DNA of 64,000 bases from Cenococcum geophilum 1.58 (taxonomy: Eukaryota; Ascomycota; Dothideomycetes; Gloniales; Gloniaceae). Shown piece by piece: positions 12,225 through 22,831 of this stretch. Numbering within the stretch: position 1 is the stretch's first letter; each line of letters opens with the position of its first letter. A program made the position numbers and the translations under genes. Location: NCBI GenBank assembly GCA_001692895.1, contig KV748196.1:2294001-2358000 (forward strand). Direction: 5' to 3'. Under the pieces are notes generated by a model, which saw nothing but the letters and a program-made list of their open reading frames with translations, was not told where the DNA came from and did no database searches.

Positions 12225-12712
12225 CTAGTAGTTCTGGGCTCAATGAAATAAACGATAGTTTGTATCTTTTAAGTATAATTACCTAGCAATCCGTACAGGA
12301 AGTTCGGCTGCAATTAGCTAAAAAGAGAAGATTGTATAAGGCGAATCGTGTATATATTAAAAATATATAGTTAAAAAATCTAGTAGAAGTGCTTTATTGC
12401 GACTTTGCAACCGCCTTTACGGCTCGTCTAGCAGCCTTCTGCCGCTTCCGGTCCCCCTTCTCATTGCGTTTAGCTACTATAAGCCTTGCATCTAAGATAT
12501 ATACTGGCCCGAGAACATGGCACGGAAATAGCAAAGGCTTTTGACATTTTCCAGTCATCTCTGTTAGTAGATGTAATTTGAGTAAATATTTATACTTGTG
12601 ATTAAGACGGTCGTAGATTTGAGAGGAGAGTTTTGAGCAGGCTGAGCTAAATGTGGGGCTAAGAGTATGCAAAACGCAATTCGAACTAAATAATAGAGAT
12701 TCTAGCTAAAAA
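12225..12712. other. Intergenic, possible transposase fragment
   Basis: Between the split MITE and the CorA-like pseudogene. An open frame of 92 codons on the minus strand (12672-12394) ends in a basic stretch (RKRQKAARRAVK) resembling C termini of pogo/Fot1-type transposases. That resemblance is weak and no other domain is visible. I see no other gene. Confidence 0.3.
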
Positions 12713-14397
12713 ATGAAACCACAGACAAGAGACCAGGGACGCGGTTATAAATTCTAGTATGTTAAAGAGCTCACTGCACTGGTCCGGAGTGGGGCTGCTG
12801 ATTATGCCAGTTTCATAAACAAGTACCTCGTTGAAGACCGCAACATCTCAATACCCCCAGATTCCAACAAATTGCGTATTACTGAGAAATCTCTAAAATC
12901 TCTTGCCTCGCACTACCATACCCCATCAGCATTTGTATTCGCCTTATCTAGATATTACCTCCCCTCAGGACGCGGGTCCCGTATCTTTGTCAACCCATCT
13001 GCTCAAAGGTTCCTGGATATATGGTACATCCTGCCTATAAGGATTCAAGTTCCATGCACCAACAATCGCCGGGATCATGCGTCGAGTACTGCCGGAAGCA
13101 ATCAAATGAATCCATTCAACTACCTGCATCTGCCTAATGCCGAGGTTGACATCAGAGGCTCCTGTATAGCAATTTCATTTAGTCTTGATGTTGAGTCCTC
13201 CTCGTTCACTAATATAGCTTTCAATATGATGCATGGTGGGCGGCCGAAGGCGGTCGAGGAGCCTCAAAAGCGAATCACAGAGGCTATACAGAACTGGTCG
13301 GGCTCGCCCAGGCAACTTGGCAGGGGCTGCTTTGTCCATCTAATCTATCCCACTAGCGCTGCCAGATGGTGGACGAATACTCTACACAGCGTTAATGAGC
13401 AGCTTATTGCTTACGTAAGTAGTAGACTTCTTTTGGAAGTAAGCAGATAGCATAGCCATCTACGCCTTGTAAACAGACCAATTGCTGATTGGACGAAATA
13501 GGAGGGCCAACTCCAAGGAGAGATGGATACTCACCAGAGCATGCCCGAGTCGGTTTCTACCAACATCAACCGGGCTCTCCATTCCATAGCGGCGCACTTG
13601 CACCGCTATCGTTCTGAGCTAAAGTCTATAGAAGGCTTCATAGTTGATCTTGCAACACACTACGCCGCCGTTTGTGAGCGAGGCCTAGACGATAGCGCCG
13701 ACAGGGCCTCTAGGGGCTTTAGCCAAGTCCTGTCTCAGATGCGAGCAACAAATGACTTCGCTCAAGAACTAGAAAAGAAGATTCAGAACATACTGGCATT
13801 GGTGAGCTGGCCAGTGTCGAGCATAAACTTGAGTTTCCTACTTACCGCGTCATCCGCAGCTTTTTAACCGCATCTAGATCACCAATGATCGACTCTAGGT
13901 CGAGAACGGGAAGGCTATGAAAGAGATTCTTCGCGCGACCCAGGAGGAAGCTCGGCTCTCGCGAAAGATGGCGGATCAATCACGGATCCCCGCCGAGGAA
14001 ATGAAAAAGGATAGTGCGGCTATGAAGACGGTAATAGTACCACTTCTCTTTTATACCGTACGACTAATCTTCTTGTCTTAGATCGCTATCGTCACAATGT
14101 TTTTTCTCCCTGGGGCTTCATTCTCAGTATGTGCTTTCTCCGCTTCTTCTTGCTGGGTCCCCTTCTTTGGTATTTATCTTACTAATTTCTCGGAAGGCCT
14201 TTTTGGCGATGCCATTTTTCCAAGGCAACACATGGCTCTCGCACACATCGCGACTCTGGATATGGCTAGCTCTTACTGTGCCTTCCACGCTACTAGCATT
14301 TGCGTTCTACATTTACTGGCGGCGGAGAGAGGAGCACCGAAAACCTAGCTACATGGTATATAGGTTTATTCGGCCGTCATTCCGTATTTTGTCATAG
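12713..14397 (+). pseudogene. CorA-like membrane transporter-type gene with three TAG stops
   Basis: Five exons can be read: 12713-13414, 13502-13801, 13860-14030, 14082-14126 and 14197-14397. All introns have GT-AG ends and preserve frame (1419 nt, about 472 residues). The order fits fungal CorA-like membrane proteins: a long soluble N-terminal part, a helical coiled region (ELEKKIQNILAL continuing into LFNRI), the pre-membrane motif KDSAAMKTIAIVTMFFLPG and two hydrophobic segments with a basic tail. Three in-frame TAG codons (12755, 13875, 13896) sit exactly where Gln is expected (KF-stop-YVKEL, NRI-stop-ITNDRL-stop-VENGKAM), so each is a single CAG-to-TAG change. Everything else is intact. 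CorA family members carry Mg2+ across membranes; the fungal CorA-like branch is uncharacterised and no GMN motif is visible. Confidence 0.75.
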
Positions 14398-14671
14398 GGT
14401 GTAGGTTTGATTATTTCAGATTTACTAAAATAGTGGTATGACTTAGAATCCCGAGTTCCGCAGTATTGCCACCAATGACACTTCGAATGCGTCAGTAAAA
14501 ATGAATGACGGAAGCAAGAACGGGTTTGGCTTATTGACGAGCTATACAGTAAGAAGGGTGCTCCAGTTTCTTGATGGAATACTAGAGGCAACGGGAATTC
14601 GGCTGTCTCGTATCCTCCCCGGAACGCCTAAGGTTGACAGCCTCCCACCCAAAACCCATAAGATAGTACTC

Positions 14672-15674
14672 CTACCGCCTTCTCACCCTTTCTCCGCTAG
14701 CTTGCTGCGTTGCCTGCGCCGAAGCCTCATGACCTAGCTCACTCCTCAACTCTTTTAGCCTCTGCTCCACCAGCTCTCTAGCCTGATTCTCGACCTTAAT
14801 TTTGCCATCAATTTCTTTCCCAGCCTCCCTGATTTTATCTATTAGCATTTCCTCCTGCTCCTTACTGAACGCAACATCTTCGCCGCCACGCTCAGGTAGC
14901 TGTGCGCTCCTCTCGCCACTCCCAGGCATTCCTCTCCTTGGGCCTCCACTTGCACTCAGTGCCGCGGCGCTTTTTTTGCCGCCCTTGGTTAAATAGTCCC
15001 ATTGGTTCTCACTTGTTAACACATCGAAAAGGGCCTCAGTTGGTTCGTTGAATTCGACAATTTCCAGGACTTCGGACCGAACGCAGTTCTCTGCCTCTTG
15101 TTTCGCTTTCTGCTTCTCATCACCGTATCGCTCTAGCTGTAGGAAGTGATGCCTATATTGTGGCTTTTCGCCGCTGATTGATTGGAAGTGCAGGCGGATA
15201 TCAACCATGAAGCCGCCCCAGCCTGTTTCCGTAACTTCGAAGGGAGGATTCTCAATTGCTGGATGAAGGCGTTAGCGCTAGAAACAAGGTTTGCGGTTAA
15301 AGAGGTGATGCTTGTTGTGCGTACTTCGTAAAGGATTGTCGTAAGTTTGAAAGATCTTAAATTGAACTTTGTTTAACCATGCTGTCATATCTGGATCGCC
15401 CGCCGGCTGTCGTACGTAGACGGTCCATTTTGTGGTGTGTTCGTCGGGAATGCCTTTGGGGCGGGCGGGATCCCCAAGTTTTGGTAGTGTGAATGCCTCG
15501 GAGCCGATGACTGCCAGAGGTTGTCAGATGATTTGTGAAGGGCGGGGAAATGAGGCATACTGATGTTTCGGCTGATGCGCTTGCCCTAGCAAAGGTATTA
15601 GTTAGAACAGAAACTCGCAGAGTAAGTTCGAGAGGACTAACCTTGACACGCTTCGTTCCTGAAGGAGCTGGCAT
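14672..15674 (-). CDS. yaf9: YEATS-domain protein Yaf9 (NuA4/SWR1 subunit)
   Basis: Four exons on the minus strand: 15674-15642, 15585-15561, 15510-15325 and 15258-14672. They join in frame to 831 nt (276 residues) with GT-AG introns. The start MPAPSGTKRVK leads directly into GKRISRNIIIGSEAF, the YEATS-domain entry. Later landmarks are HTTKWTVYVRQP, QFKIFQTYDNPLR, PPFEVTETGWGGF and YRHHFLQLERYG. A coiled coil with Lys/Glu-rich helices (residues about 205-260) closes the protein, as in Yaf9. In yeast and filamentous fungi Yaf9 binds acetylated histone H3 tails and is shared by the NuA4 acetyltransferase and SWR1 remodelling complexes in the nucleus. Length and domain order match the family. 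Confidence 0.9.
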
Positions 15675-15727
15675 TGCAAAGAGACAATGTCAGACGTTTG
15701 TAGAGATGTTTTTAGGAGCGTAGGTTC

Positions 15728-16160
15728 TTAGTGCTGGCAGAGATGGTATGTGCCTACGTTTCCATTTGGAGCCTTGGTGGGCTTGGATTTTTGGATTTCT
15801 TTGGTGGGGGATTTAGGCGTGGGAGATTTAGGCCTCGGCGCAGATTGAACTTTCCCTTTCAAATGACGAAGTTTGTCTTTAATAGGCGAAGGGGCTCCGT
15901 ATTGCGGGGAAGAAGCGCGGGGTCTCGAAGATAGATATTTGGGCGTGAAGCTGCTCTCAAGCTGTGCTTTAAGTCTAGGTGGAAGGTCGCCGTCTTCAAT
16001 GTTCTCAATAGCTCAAAGTCCGGTTTGGCGTGTAAAGCGTGATGTTTGATGATGGCTCTGTTGAGGGGATATTGGGAGCTGGAGGTCGTGTTGGTGTCTG
16101 CGGATGCCTTTCGGTGCCCAACTGCGCAGTCTTCCGAGAGCTCGACGCGCCAGGCGCATT
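15728..16160 (-). other. Possible small gene, frame broken or exon structure unclear
   Basis: On the minus strand a protein-like frame ends at the TAA at 15730-15728 (…NGNVGTYHLCQH) and includes IEDGDLPPRLKAQLESSF and a Lys/Ser/Pro-rich tail. Upstream, a different frame reads NITLYTPNRTLSY just before it, with no obvious intron between. An ATG at 16160 opens an Arg-rich stretch (MRLARRALGRLRS) like a mitochondrial presequence. It could be a small gene with an unseen intron, a one-base frameshift or a decayed gene. It is divergent from coq11 with about 110 bp between. Confidence 0.3.
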
Positions 16161-16270
16161 TATTGTGGCGTCAATATCCTTGCAGCCCTACGAAATAGTG
16201 CCGGGATTTTCCGCCTTTCGCTGATGTCAAGACTGCAAAACCAGATTGACAATGTGACGATACACTCGCA

Positions 16271-17375
16271 ATGGCTCAAGCCGCAAAAAAGAAGTTGGTT
16301 GTCTGTGGTGGTAACGGGTTCTTAGGTGAGTGAGAACCTACCTTATGCTTTATAGTTGCTCCAATTGTATGTCAATTGCTTGTTAACGCTTCGTTCTAGG
16401 AAGCCGCATCTGCAAAGCTGCGTCTGCTCGCGGTTGGCAGGTCACATCTATTAGGCAAGCACTTCATTCTTTGAGCTGTTCTAGTGTTTACATCTTCAAC
16501 CTTACCTTTTATATGCTTGTTAAGCTAACAGTGTAGCTATAGTCGCTCAGGCGAGCCAACATGGTCCTCAGTAACCTCATCACCAGATCCACCATCATGG
16601 TCCAAGTCTGTGTCGTGGCAGAAGGGCGATATCTTTAGCCCATCCACGTACAATGCCCATCTTGAAGGTGCAGATGCTGTAGTACATTCTATAGGAATAT
16701 TGCTAGAGGCCGATTATAAAGGCGTGCTACAAGGGAAAGAGTCTCCGTGGAGTGGCCTGCAACGCGCCTTCAGCTCAACAAACGGCAGAAGCCAGAACCC
16801 ACTTGATAGGAGGGAAGGGGAGCCTTTAAGGCCACAAGAAAAGGATGGGCAACTTACTTATGAGTTGATGAATCGAGATTCTAGTAATACAACCTACTCT
16901 CACCTAAATAAGCACCCCTAGTACACTTTCTTTCCTAACTTACTCTTTAGCAATCAGCCTCGCTAAAGAAGCATCTGCCCACTCTGTTCCTTCGTTTGTC
17001 TACATCTCTGCTGCCGCTGGCGCGCCTGTGCTTCCCTCGCGCTACATTTCCACAAAGCGCGAAGCCGAGTCTACAATTGCCACCATATTTCCCCGCATGC
17101 GTAGCATATTCATCCGCGCACCTTTCATGTACGATGCCTCACGAAGTTTTACAATGCCTCTTGCCGCTCTTACCGGTATGGGTGCAATAGCGAATTCGTT
17201 GGTGGGTGGTAAACTAACATGGCTGATGGGCGCTGGTGTAACGAAGCCGTTAAAGGCGGACCTTGTAGGAGAAGCAGTGGTAGAGGCACTGGAGGATAAG
17301 AGTATACAAGGGCCAGTGGAAGTAAAGGAGATTGAGACATTAGGGATGAGGGCTTGGAGGAAGACAATGCTATAA
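16271..17375 (+). CDS. coq11: Coq11-type NAD(P)-binding protein (YLR290C family)
   Basis: Exons 16271-16325, 16400-16454, 16543-16883 and 16951-17375 join to 876 nt (291 residues). The Rossmann dinucleotide loop GGNGFLG is at residues 13-19. Family landmarks follow: SRSGEPTWSS, SWQKGDIFSPSTY, GADAVVHSIGILLEADYKG, YISTKREAE (the YxxxK of atypical short-chain dehydrogenases) and GPVEVKEIE. In yeast Coq11 is a mitochondrial protein attached to the coenzyme Q biosynthetic complex. Intron 2 begins with GCAAGC and ends TATAG after a CTAAC branch site, so it is a GC-AG intron; this choice restores the family sequence ISRSGEP. Start chosen because MAQAAKKKLVVCGG leads directly into the first beta strand. 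Confidence 0.9.
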
Positions 17376-17875
17376 CGAAGCTTCCTTGGTTTTTAGACAT
17401 CTATGATCCTGAAGACACGCTCGCATGTCTTCGCGGCTTCATACTCCACTCTTGTATTATAAACTCCCCTATCTCGCCTTTGCTCTAGCATAGCTGTTCG
17501 TCTATACCTTAACCCGTTGAAATTCGTCCAATGATTATCAGCCAATTAAAGTATCTGGATTAGCGAAAGACACCCAATGACATCTAGTCGTGAACTTAAG
17601 CGACCTTAGCGTAGGACTCCAACGGGTTAAGGGACATGGGAAGGCATTTGAAAATATTGGAACCTTCTCAGATATCTTCCACTGCCGAGCGCTTATTTCT
17701 ATTGATAGATCAAGTGACACCTTGCCAAACATCGCACTGTTCAATGTATCTGTGTCTGCGTTGATTGCTCGCTCGCCGCCCTGTCCTTTCGCTTGGAGAT
17801 TTTCTGCTAGCAATGATAATTTCGCCTACCACGATCACCACCACACCTCACATTCTCATATCTAACTCAACCAAA
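17376..17875. other. coq11-rio1 intergenic region
   Basis: About 500 bp holding the coq11 3' end and the rio1 promoter and leader. The rio1 reading frame stays open upstream to 17765, but that part is poorly protein-like and is read here as leader. Confidence 0.5.
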
Positions 17876-19606
17876 ATGGACAAGCCAGAAGACATGGCAG
17901 GACAGCTCACCTCTGATGGTACATTGAGCCTTGAATTTCAAAAGACCCAAGACCCCGCAAACCATTTAGAAACTTTTCATGCCGAAGCTGCCAAGGATGA
18001 TGAAAATGACGATGACATGGACGACATATTCGACGACAGCAGTAATGAGGTAGCCAACCCGAACGACTACATCAAATCCTACAATCGCCAACACAAGTTG
18101 AACGACCCCACCATCCCGGCCTCCCAGCTCCCAAAATCGCACCCACAAAAGCCAACCGCCAACACCAAAGCCTCCGTCGACGACCAGATCCACTCACTCT
18201 CCCGACATGCGGCGAAGATAAAGCTAGATGACAGGCTAAGCGGAGGACATGGCAAGGCAACCGATAAGGACAAGAGCGACCGTGCCACGTCCGAGCAGGT
18301 GCTCGACCCACGCACCCGCATGATCCTCCTCCAGCTCATCAACCGCAACATCGTCTCTGAGATCCACGGTTGCCTCTCAACCGGCAAGGAGGCGAACGTG
18401 TATCACGCACTTTCTATCCCCGAGCCATCTGAAGGGGCAGATGGAGGAGTGGCAGCTGAAACCGACCCTACGCCCCTCCACCGCGCCATAAAAGTGTACA
18501 AAACCAGCATCCTCGTCTTCAAGGACCGGGAAAAATATGTGGCTGGCGAGTTTCGCTTCCGGCAGGGCTGGAACAAGTCGTCAAACCGCGCGATGGTGAA
18601 GGTGTGGGCGGAAAAAGAGATGCGGAACCTGAAGCGGATCTACGCCGCGGGGATTCCGTGCCCAGAGCCAATATACCTCCGGCTGCACGTGCTCGTCATG
18701 GGGTTTTTGGGAGACAAGAAGGGCTGGCCTGCGCCGAGGTTGCGGGATGTCAAGTTTGAGGGGCTCACGGCGCAAGAGGAGGAGGATAAATGGAAGGGGC
18801 TATATGTGCAGCTGTTGGGCTACATGCGGGTTATCTATCAGGTCTGCAAGCTTGTGCATGCGGATTTGAGCGAGTATAATCTGCTGTATCACGAGAACAA
18901 GCTTTGGATTATCGATGTCAGTCAAAGTGTGGAGCATGACCATCCAAGAAGTCTAGAGTTCTTGCGTATGGACGTCAAGAATGTCTCGGATTTCTTCCGC
19001 AATCGGAGCGTGGATACGCTTTGGGAACGCACTGTCTTCAACTTTATTACTCAGACGGAGGGGAGCACGGAAATGACAGGAATGAGTCAAGCCGTCGAGG
19101 AGCTTTACGCGAAAGGAGAAAAACAGACAGAAGAGGACAAGAGGCAAGAAGAACTTGATAATGAGGTCTTTAGACAGCAGTACATTCCGCAGACTCTCGA
19201 GCAAGTATACGATATCGAACGCGACGCGGAGATGGTAAAAAAAGGAGATAGAGAGGGATTGGTCTATCAGGCTTTACTTGCTGACAAGGTAGTTGGGACC
19301 AAGGCCATCTCAGACGGTGGTGTAGAGATTGACGAAAGCGAAGAAGACAGTAGTGATGACGGAGAAGGCTCCGGAGAGAGGTTTGAGAAGACCGGCCCTC
19401 CGAGAGGAAAGAGGTTTGTGGATAAGGACACGAAAAAGGTGGGCAGATATCCATTTGTTTTGAATTCATTAAGAGTTTAACGTGCTAATTTTGGATAATA
19501 GGAGCACAAACAAGCCGTCAAAGAAGAGAAGCGTGAGAAGCGGAAGACAAAGATGCCAAAGTACCTTAAGAAGAAGCTCATCAACACTTCCTCTCGTAAG
19601 AAGTGA
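17876..19606 (+). CDS. rio1: RIO1 atypical protein kinase (18S rRNA maturation)
   Basis: Exon 1 (17876-19438) and exon 2 (19502-19606) give 555 residues; the intron is 63 bp with GTGGGC and AATAG borders. Rio1 is a cytoplasmic kinase/ATPase needed for the last step of 40S ribosomal subunit maturation. The ATP loop STGKEANVYHA is near residue 168, the RIO hallmark HADLSEYNLL with catalytic Asp near 327 and the metal-binding IIDVSQSVEHDHP near 344. An acidic N terminus (DDENDDDMDDIFDDSS) and a Lys/Arg-rich C terminus (KREKRKTKMPKYLKKK) are typical. The start is the ATG in ACCAAAATGG, which suits the fungal context better than the in-frame ATG 37 codons upstream. The second exon supplies the basic tail; without splicing the protein would end SLRV. 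Confidence 0.96.
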
Positions 19607-20217
19607 GCTCCAGATATTCTCAACATACACGCCTCTTCGGCATTTTGCATTGGGTAAGGAAAAGCATCAGGCATTCTGCATATCAGCATATTTTTCACGA
19701 AAACGCATGAATTTACGAGCGACGAAAAGCTACAAAAAAGACATTTCGTGGGGACCAAGAGGTATAGATGCATTTAAATATCCCTGAATCATTCCATCAT
19801 CTCCGCCATTGCTAAGCCGCTCGAATGATGAAACTCCAAAGGTCACACAGTGAAGCCTCGCGGCCGTGTTGCTTATGCGGTTAACCTCCGCGAGTGCCTC
19901 TGTGGCGCACCCCGAATAGCTTCGCTGTGCATGTATACGGAAGTATACATGGGCAGGGAGTGCTAGATGCGGAACAAAGAGAGCCCTGACGAGCTAGAAT
20001 TAATACCAAATCGGTCCCGCCCTGAGACATCTATGTCTTCCGTTTGTGGACTTAGCTAACGATATAAAAGCCATAGAACCCAGTAAATAAACAGGAAGCA
20101 TTGACAGGAAGAATACGTAAAGTAGAACACGAAATGTGGTATATGTGGCCCAGAAACCCATCATACGCCAGCTTATTCCAACCGGCCGTGCCCAACTCCT
20201 CATAAAACCAAATAACC
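19607..20217. other. rio1-atg17 convergent intergenic region
   Basis: This spans the 3' ends of two convergent genes. I see no conserved frame or RNA gene in it. Confidence 0.5.
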
Positions 20218-21783
20218 TCACATTCTTCCTCTCAATCTTTGCATCGCCCTTTCTAGCACCTCTCTTTTAACGTCTGGTATGCTCCCGCTCGCTTCCTTAT
20301 CAATCGGCACGATTTCATATCTACGTGGTGGATCTCTGAGGTTTGGCCATATGTCTAAGGGTAGAAAGTCGCCTTGGGCAAGTGTGAACGCCTCTCTGGC
20401 TTGAACATCCTCTTGATAAAGCTCCTCCAACTCCTTTTCCGACTCTCTTGCCTTGTGCTTCGCCTTCTCGTGCCGTCTGCGCCGCTCGCCAACTTCAACT
20501 AGCAGATTGGCATAGGCCTCATCAAAGCGTTCGTAGAAGTCGCGGAGAGACTTCCACTCTTCAATACCTTCCGTGATCTTTGCGCGTTCGGCGTCCCAAG
20601 CAACCACGAAGTCACGGGCAGCGGACATGTAGACACGGGTGTCTTTACCAATGTTTTCTATCGCACTGAGGATGGAGAGGAGAGCGGACCGCTCGGTTCG
20701 GAGCAGAGAGATGTGTGACGACATTGACGTGAGAAGAAACTCCATTTCCGCGCCTCGTTCGCGAATCTCGTTTACCACGTCGTCTACCTCGACGGCGTCT
20801 TTTTGCAGTACAGCAAGCATGTCGATCCGCTCTGCTTCTGTAAGCGGCTCGGGAGGTGCCGCGAAGGCGGACTGTTGGAGTGAGAGATCAACCCCTGCCC
20901 CTTCCCCGCCTTCAGCAGAAGGCATATCGTCTGTTGCGCGCGATGCAGCCTCTCCACCTCCTTCTGTGTGCTTGAGAGCCGTGACGCAGAGATCGTAGTG
21001 CCGAACTAGGGACTGGAAACATGTTGCTGCTTCTGTAGCGTGGATTTCAAGATCACGGAATAGACTTGGTAGTGGTGTCGGACTTGAATTCGTAGCCGGA
21101 GATGCTGGTAAATTTGTCGCGGCAATGTGCAGGGACTGTAGAGACTCATCGAAAGCGTCGGTGCTATCATGAAGAGTATTGAGAGCGTCATTGTAACGAT
21201 CAATACATGATCGCAGAGACTCCTTTAGATTCGTCACAGTGGCAGAGTCAATGAAGTCGTAGAGGTGTTTTTGTGGAGTATTAGGGGGCTGAAGGACGGA
21301 TTCTATTGGTGTGTCGCGGAGAATTGTGAGGGTAGTTTGAAGGCCGCTGAAAGAGGTATCGAGGGAGTGGAGGAGATTCTTCTCATGTCAGCACTCTGGT
21401 TCTGAGAACTATCCTCCGGTCCAAGTAAAATATGGGTAGGGATGGTGGTGGTAGTTTGAGGATGGTGATTCAGGGCTTACCTTGAACTCCGTTTTAACCT
21501 CTGCTTCCACCAATCCAATACCTCTTCTGACAGCCTCCAATGCATCAATCTGTTCTCCTATACTGCATCGTATGAAAGAATTCTTGGCCGAAAGTATGGC
21601 ATTCTCTTCGAGCAGCAGCCTAGCAGAATTTGCGATTTCGTTGGCTCTCCAGAGGGTGGTTGTGGAGGAAAGGGACCGTTTAGAAGCAACGAAGTGGTTG
21701 ACAAGGTCCTCTAGAGTAGGCTGCCTATTGTAGAGACTACCGCTGCTACCGGCAGAGGAAGCTGGAGAGGGAGACGATGCCAT
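20218..21783 (-). CDS. atg17: Autophagy scaffold protein Atg17
   Basis: Two exons, 21783-21481 and 21378-20218, give 1464 nt (487 residues); the intron has GTAAGC and GAGAAG borders and phase 0. Recognised by the family N terminus (RQPTLEDLVNHFVASKRSLS, then LWRANEIANSAR), the middle (SFSGLQTTLTILRDTPIESV) and the C-terminal FAEAY-like and DIWPNLRDPPRRYEI segments. The protein is almost wholly alpha-helical with long coiled coils, as expected for Atg17, which dimerises into a crescent and scaffolds the Atg1 complex at the phagophore assembly site. The tail EVLERAMQRLRGRM is basic. A 38-bp tandem duplication lies 100 bp upstream of the start. Confidence 0.93.
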
Positions 21784-21883
21784 GGTTGGGATGGGGGGTT
21801 GACGGATGGTATGTGGTCAGGCTACGGAGTGAAGCAGGAGGAGTGATTTATAATATAAGAGTGCCATCACCTGAGAAAGACAA

Positions 21884-21959
21884 CATGTACAAAAGATAAA
21901 CGGTGACTATAAAGCAGCCGGCATGTACAAAAGATAAACGGTGACTATAAAGCAGCCAG
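21884..21959 (+). repeat. Tandem duplication, 2 x 38 bp
   Basis: A 38-bp unit starting CATGTACAAAAGATAAACGG occurs twice back to back (21884-21921 and 21922-21959), with a single difference near the end of the second unit. It lies in the atg17 promoter, beside the 3' end of the small gene at 21961. Confidence 0.95.
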
Positions 21960-21960
21960 G

Positions 21961-22383
21961 TCATATTGGCGAAAGCCGCGTGGTGTTGATGGCAAAAGTG
22001 CAGTAGTCGTAGGTAGCTATCTGAGCTCTAAGTGGTAGGGCTGGCAGAAACAGGGGACACTGAGGCGGCTGCCGAATGCAGAGGGCGGTCGCTGCAAGAT
22101 TTTTTAAATTATCACCCTGGTCGACCCACCACAACGGCTCAGATTGAGGAATGCGACTCCCCATTCCGGCAAGAGAGGATGAGGGAATTGGGAATTGAGA
22201 GTGCTGTGAGGAATTTGTGCCTTCTCTGTCTGCAAAAATATTGATCAGCACAGGAATTAGTGCGGGGCACGTGCTAGCAAACTGGACGAGGCGACCTTTG
22301 CGTAATTGCAGTTCATTCGCTGGGCGGATTGCGTGCTTGTGGAGGAGGCGAAAAACATCAAAGTCCGCCGGCGTCGGCTTCAT
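21961..22383 (-). CDS. Small hypothetical protein (140 aa)
   Basis: A single open frame of 140 codons (start [18 protein letters not shown]). The N-terminal 45 residues look helical and protein-like ([17 protein letters not shown], then [13 protein letters not shown]); the C-terminal half is poorer in secondary-structure signals and could include an unrecognised intron. No known domain is visible. It is divergent from sconB and ends about 180 bp before the atg17 start. It may equally be a chance frame across the sconB promoter. Confidence 0.35.
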   Translation of the reverse strand: MKPTPADFDVFRLLHKHAIRPANELQLRKGRLVQFASTCPALIPVLINIFADREGTNSSQHSQFPIPSSSLAGMGSRIPQSEPLWWVDQGDNLKNLAATALCIRQPPQCPLFLPALPLRAQIATYDYCTFAINTTRLSPI

Positions 22384-22831
22384 CCTTCTAGCCCGACACT
22401 GCAGAAGCTTCTTGAAACCACTTTGTTCTCACTTTCAACGAGAAACATTTCTCTCTGTAGCATTCCGAATTCCTATCTCGAACATCTGTGTTGCATCTAA
22501 GTGCTCACCGCTTAAATCTACCCGACCCGACGGAACCACCCCTCCCCTCCACCTGCATCAGGGAGCGAGCACTGAACTCCATAAACCCAGCTCGCACGCC
22601 ATATCGCCGCCAAATCTCGACAGCATACCTTTCCCATACGTGGAACCGGGTCACAGCCTTAATAGGGTGGCCTTGTACTGTTGCACCATTTCCATGCCCA
22701 ATGAACCTGGACCGCAGCCATGGCGTCAAATTTCGTCCCATTCTACGGAATCCTTATTCACCAACCCTCGCCCAGCGCAACATAATCCGAAGAGAAGACG
22801 ACTGTCCTGGCGTCCCCAGCGTGGTTCAAAC
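22384..22831 (+). promoter_or_regulatory. sconB promoter/leader with in-frame upstream ATG
   Basis: About 450 bp. The sconB frame stays open upstream to 22217. An in-frame ATG at 22694 would add 46 residues including a basic KRRRLSW segment, so the true start could lie there. Other short frames overlap. No operator was recognised. Confidence 0.4.

Noticed and set aside
14501-14737. Plus-strand frame between the CorA-like relic and yaf9
   Set aside because: It overlaps the yaf9 3' end antisense and has no supporting motif.
17765-17875. Upstream in-frame extension of rio1
   Set aside because: The 37 extra residues are not like the family, and the ATG at 17876 has a good context followed by the acidic N terminus.
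19850-19990. GC-rich segment examined as a possible tRNA
   Set aside because: No cloverleaf with acceptor, anticodon and T-arm consensus could be folded by eye.
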